In this document: piece after piece, positions 60,994 through 64,000 of the stretch
Layout of the letters: each line of letters starts with the position of its first letter
Numbering within the stretch: the first letter of the stretch is position 1
DNA from: Pseudomonas oryzihabitans
GTDB lineage: Bacteria; Pseudomonadota; Gammaproteobacteria; Pseudomonadales; Pseudomonadaceae
Length of the DNA stretch: 64,000 nt
Reading direction: 5' to 3'
Assembly (NCBI RefSeq): GCF_024652905.1
Contig: NZ_CP102428.1
Location: forward strand, 942,501 to 1,006,500
The notes under the pieces: model-generated
Database searches by the model: none
Seen by the model: only the letters and a program-made list of their open reading frames with translations
What the model was told of the DNA's origin: nothing
Translations under genes and position numbers: made by a program

Positions 60994-62067
60994 ATGACCG
61001 AATCCCTAGCTTCAAAGCCGGCACCGGCAGTGGCGGAACGGGCTGTGCTACAGACGCGGTCCAGGACCCGCTATCGCTGGGTGGTGCTGGCGGTCATCGT
61101 GGTCGTGTACATGCTCGCTGCAGCCGATCGGGCCAATATCGGCATCGCCTTGCCCTATATTCAGAAGGAGTTCGGCGCGACCAATGCCGAGGTGGGTCTG
61201 CTGGTCAGTGCCTTCTTCCTGTTCTACTCGCTGGGTCAGATACCGGCAGGCTTTCTATTGAGTAAGGTCAGCGTGCGCGTGGTCGCCCCTGCGGCGATTG
61301 GCCTGACGTCGCTGGTGACGCTGCTGATCGGCACCTCCCAAAGCATCGGCATGCTCAAGCTCTATCGCTCGGCCTTGGGCGTGGCAGAAGCTGCCTTGCC
61401 GCTGTCGATGCTGAGCACCATCAATCGCTGGTTTCCGCCGCGGGAAAAGGGCACGGCTACCGGGGCGTTCCTGTCCGCCGCGAAGATGGGTGCGGTGATC
61501 GCACCGCCACTGGGGGCGGCGCTGATTCTGCTCGATGGCTGGCGCACCATGTTCATCGCCTTCGCCCTGCCAGGCGTGCTGCTCGCCTTGCTGTGGTGGT
61601 GGCTCGTTCCCAATGACCCGCGGGCCTGCAAGCAGGTCAGTGACGCCGAAGCCGAGCACATCGAAGATCAGACGACTGCGCACAGCGAGTCGGTCCGTAA
61701 GCACCGGGATTTCGGCAGGCTTGACCGCGCGCTGCGCTATGAGCGCACCCCCGTCCTGGATACGTCCCGCTCCGTGTTCAGATCCTGGAACATCTGGGGC
61801 TGTGGTCTGGGCTACCTGCTCATGACCGGTGTGGTGAACGTGCTCCTGGCCTGGCTCCCCAAGTACCTGGGTGAGGTGAAGCACTTCGAACTGATGCAGG
61901 TCGGCTTCGTGGCGTCCTTGCCCTTCGTTGGCGGGGTGCTTGGCAATATCGTCGGCGGTTGGCTGTCGGATCGAATTCTGGACCGCCGTCGCAAACCGAC
62001 CATGATGATCAGCGCGGTAGCGACCTGCCGAAGCTGTCCTGCGCAGGGTGGCAGCAGGAGACGTTAA
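60994..62067 (+). pseudogene. MFS transporter gene truncated after about helix 8
   Basis: The first 345 codons encode a normal anion:cation symporter-type MFS protein: YMLAAADRANIGIALPYIQKEFG, the loop motif between helices 2 and 3, GVAEAALPLSMLSTINRWFPPREKGTATG and GGWLSDRILDRRRKPTMM. The frame then ends in unrelated residues (CRSCPAQGGSRRR) and stops, so helices 9-12 are lost. The break at about 62020 coincides with a change in base composition, and the defence-type gene follows. The gene is probably inactive because of island insertion or deletion. Confidence 0.75.
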
Positions 62068-62287
62068 TACGGATCAAGCCCTTACCGCTATTATCGCTTC
62101 TAATAGTCTGGAGGCTCGCCGGTATTGGTCGCGACTATTGGCGGAAGCCGCTACGGATCCTGAAAACCGCAACATGCTGGTGGAGATACTCCGGCATGCG
62201 AACCTCGCTCCTGCAAGCACTGCAGCTAGGAAAGCCTTGAAACTCGTTGACGCGATTGCCTATGGGCCGCAAATTGAGCTGGAGTAG
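62048..62287 (+). CDS. short ORF at the island junction (gene tail or small protein)
   Basis: 79 codons from GTG 62048; the frame is open back to 62021. The product (QALTAIIASNSLEARRYWSRL...) is helical with EARRYWSRLLAEAATDPEN and AARKALKLVDAIAYGPQIELE as landmarks, protein-like but unknown. No good ribosome-binding site precedes the GTG. It may be the 3' end of a gene whose start was lost at the junction, or a small island gene. Its stop is 80 bases before the STAND-nuclease gene. Confidence 0.4.
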   Translation: MAAGDVNTDQALTAIIASNSLEARRYWSRLLAEAATDPENRNMLVEILRHANLAPASTAARKALKLVDAIAYGPQIELE

Positions 62288-62367
62288 TCACAACGGCGCA
62301 GCTCCATTATATTTGCAATTATTCAGATCGGCACAGCGAAAAGTATTTTGAATGGAGAGTTATTGGC

Positions 62368-64000
62368 ATGGCTGAGCTGAAAGAGCAAAGTAATCCATTT
62401 TCAACCGGAGGTGGTGGCGTCAATTTTGAAAGCCGGGTACAGGCTTCTTTTTTAGTCGCGCTTTTAGCTGGAACACCTATCCCATGTATGCCTACCAATG
62501 CTCGCGTAAAGGAAATTAGCTTCCAAAATAGATATGCCGGAGTGCACACAGATGATTTGCTTGTCTTATCTGAAGACTCAACAAATAACAAGCGATATCT
62601 GCGCATTCAAATTAAACATGAAATAACGATAAGCGACTCTGAAGAATCTGTATTTGCCGAAGTGATTTTCGCCGCATGGGAAGACTTCAATAGCCAAGGT
62701 TTTAATAAAGATCTTGACTCCATTGCGCTTGTTACTGGTCCATTGACCAAGGTCGATCTTGCCAGCACTATTCCTATACTTGAGTGGGCTCGTCATTCAT
62801 CAAGCGCCGATGAATTTATCAGAAAAACAACAGCTAAAGGCTTCACAAGTGCCAAGAAAAAGGAACGACTAAGTGCTTTCCGAACGCAATTAAGTCGGGC
62901 AAATGGCGACGCATTGTCAGATAATGAACTCTGGGAGTTCCTGAAGGTATTCCATCTTATTTCATATGACTTGGACCAAGCAGCATCAGTTACAGCTGCA
63001 ATGCTTGGCTCGCTCATTCGTCAACACTCTGACCTACCGCCTTCAGCAGTTTTGGCACAGATTGTAACGACCGCTCAAGAGTTCAACCAGAATGCAGGCA
63101 CAGTAACAGTCGATAACATTCCTGCCGATTTGAGCTCCTTATTCAGGGTCGGAGTAACTCAGTCACTTGAAGCGGATATAGATAAGCTACAGGAGAGAAG
63201 CAGTCATATATATCTAGGTATTTCTAATTCTATATGCGGGAGCCACGTATCCCGAGAGGACATTATTGAAGAGATACGCGATTCTTACGAAGAAGGTGGA
63301 TTCGTATTTGTTACCGGCGAACGGGGCGCCGGTAAATCTGGTGTTGTCAAAGACTATGTACAGTCCAGAGACTCAAGCGTGGCCACCTTCTACGTCAGGG
63401 CCGAGGATTTCGACAAGCCCCATCTTAATGATGTGTTTGCATCTATGGGGATCAGCTCAGACCTACGCCAATTGGCGAGCCATTTCTCTCTCCTTAAAGA
63501 AAAAAACTTGATCATTGAGTCAATTGAAAAAGTATTAGAGCTTAATAATTCGGCAGCCTTTATAGATTTATTGAACTTTATAAGATTGCAAGGGGGGTGG
63601 TGCGTGATTGCGACAGGACGCGATTATGCATACCAGCAGCTGGCATTTAATTACCTTCAACCCTGCGGTTTGAACTTTAAGAGTGTAAAGGTTTCAGGTT
63701 TCACCGGTGGGCAAGTTGAAGAGATCTGTAATAATCTTCCTGAGCTGCGGCAGTTAACGGATAATCCGGCCATCTCGGAGCTTTTGCACAATCCTTTCTT
63801 TATTGATCTTGCTGTTCGCGCGCTTGCAAACGGTGCCGAATTTGAGTCCGGCAATACCGAGGGCGACTTTCGAACAATTGTCTGGAATTCGGTCATTGAA
63901 AGACAATCGGATCGCAGAAATGGAATGCCCGCTCGGCGCAGAGCTACTTTTATTGAGGTGGCAAAGCTGCGAGCAAAACGAATGGTATTTGGTGTGCCTG
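62368..64000 (+). CDS. nuclease - STAND/NACHT-like ATPase, candidate anti-phage defence protein (runs off window)
   Basis: At least 544 residues; open to the right edge. Residues 1-130 start NPFSTGGGGVNFESRVQAS and contain a PD-(D/E)xK-like set: D62-D63 in HTDDLLVL and Q81-I-K83 in LRIQIKHE, as in Mrr/Cap4-type nucleases. A helical middle (about 130-300) leads to a P-loop GERGAGKS at 317-324, a Walker B-like LIIES stretch with Glu in place of Asp, and a CVIATGRD sensor-type strand at 412-419. The downstream helices (about 450-545) resemble the NACHT/STAND winged-helix part. Such proteins sense phage products and cut DNA. ATG 62368 follows GGAGAG. A+T rich; likely acquired. Confidence 0.75.
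   Translation, partial: MAELKEQSNPFSTGGGGVNFESRVQASFLVALLAGTPIPCMPTNARVKEISFQNRYAGVHTDDLLVLSEDSTNNKRYLRIQIKHEITISDSEESVFAEVIFAAWEDFNSQGFNKDLDSIALVTGPLTKVDLASTIPILEWARHSSSADEFIRKTTAKGFTSAKKKERLSAFRTQLSRANGDALSDNELWEFLKVFHLISYDLDQAASVTAAMLGSLIRQHSDLPPSAVLAQIVTTAQEFNQNAGTVTVDNIPADLSSLFRVGVTQSLEADIDKLQERSSHIYLGISNSICGSHVSREDIIEEIRDSYEEGGFVFVTGERGAGKSGVVKDYVQSRDSSVATFYVRAEDFDKPHLNDVFASMGISSDLRQLASHFSLLKEKNLIIESIEKVLELNNSAAFIDLLNFIRLQGGWCVIATGRDYAYQQLAFNYLQPCGLNFKSVKVSGFTGGQVEEICNNLPELRQLTDNPAISELLHNPFFIDLAVRALANGAEFESGNTEGDFRTIVWNSVIERQSDRRNGMPARRRATFIEVAKLRAKRMVFGVP

Noticed and set aside
60879-62369. 13-base exact repeat GAGTTATTGGCAT at 60879-60891 and 62357-62369, flanking the MFS pseudogene
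   Set aside because: Looks like an attachment-site duplication, but dozens of 13-base pairs are expected by chance in 64 kb, and it sits within the promoter and ribosome-binding region rather than at the break near 62020.

Overview
The window reads as chromosomal DNA of a high-GC gammaproteobacterium, most likely a Pseudomonas (possibly near the P. oryzihabitans group). This rests on the gene set and order (split hpaG1/hpaG2, OprD-type porin, FeaR/FeaB, MoaF, long trifunctional sensor kinases) and on strong G/C third positions. It is an inference from content, not a database match. No rRNA, tRNA, CRISPR array or insertion sequence was seen.

Layout. 1-4316: a minus-strand uptake group (MFS fragment, DUF3237 protein, alginate-export-type outer-membrane channel, NylB-like serine hydrolase) beside a divergent TetR regulator with a perfect palindrome in the shared promoter. 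4335-6882: aromatic/aspartate aminotransferase and a CidA/CidB-type membrane pair. 6883-9205: a sparse, partly decayed stretch with two small ORFs, a secreted NTF2-like protein and a truncated GGDEF domain. 9387-13899: an OprD porin / ABM protein / YcaC-like hydrolase operon, divergent from a RidA protein and a LysR regulator. 14477-22036: a signalling locus of a response regulator with two DNA-binding domains, a stand-alone receiver, a 1823-residue pseudokinase/ATPase/GAF/PAS/histidine kinase, and an AraC regulator. 22686-30410: small hypotheticals, a DUF4126 membrane protein, a SpoU-type RNA methyltransferase coupled to an FAD oxidoreductase, rlmE and a chemoreceptor.

31100-53069 is a large aromatic-amine catabolic region. 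The hpa genes convert 4-hydroxyphenylacetate through homoprotocatechuate meta-cleavage to pyruvate and succinate semialdehyde (hpaBC, G1, G2, E, D, F, X, H, I, with regulators hpaR and hpaA). Next to them lie feaR/feaB and a monoamine-type operon (FAD oxidoreductase, cupin, LuxR regulator, MoaF, two short-chain dehydrogenases), an APC permease and a second FeaR-like regulator. Together they suggest uptake of tyramine- or octopamine-like amines, oxidation to the aldehyde, oxidation by FeaB to the arylacetate, and ring degradation by Hpa enzymes.

53094-60633 holds housekeeping and stress genes: a DeoR regulator divergent from nudK, DUF1993, a PNPOx-like protein, a GST, an MscS channel and rlhA. 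At about 62020 an MFS transporter gene is cut off. Base composition then falls sharply, and an open reading frame starting at 62368 runs off the window. It joins an N-terminal PD-(D/E)xK-like nuclease to a STAND/NACHT-like P-loop ATPase, which looks like an anti-phage defence protein in a genomic island. This and the 14.5-22 kb signalling locus are the most interesting parts of the window.
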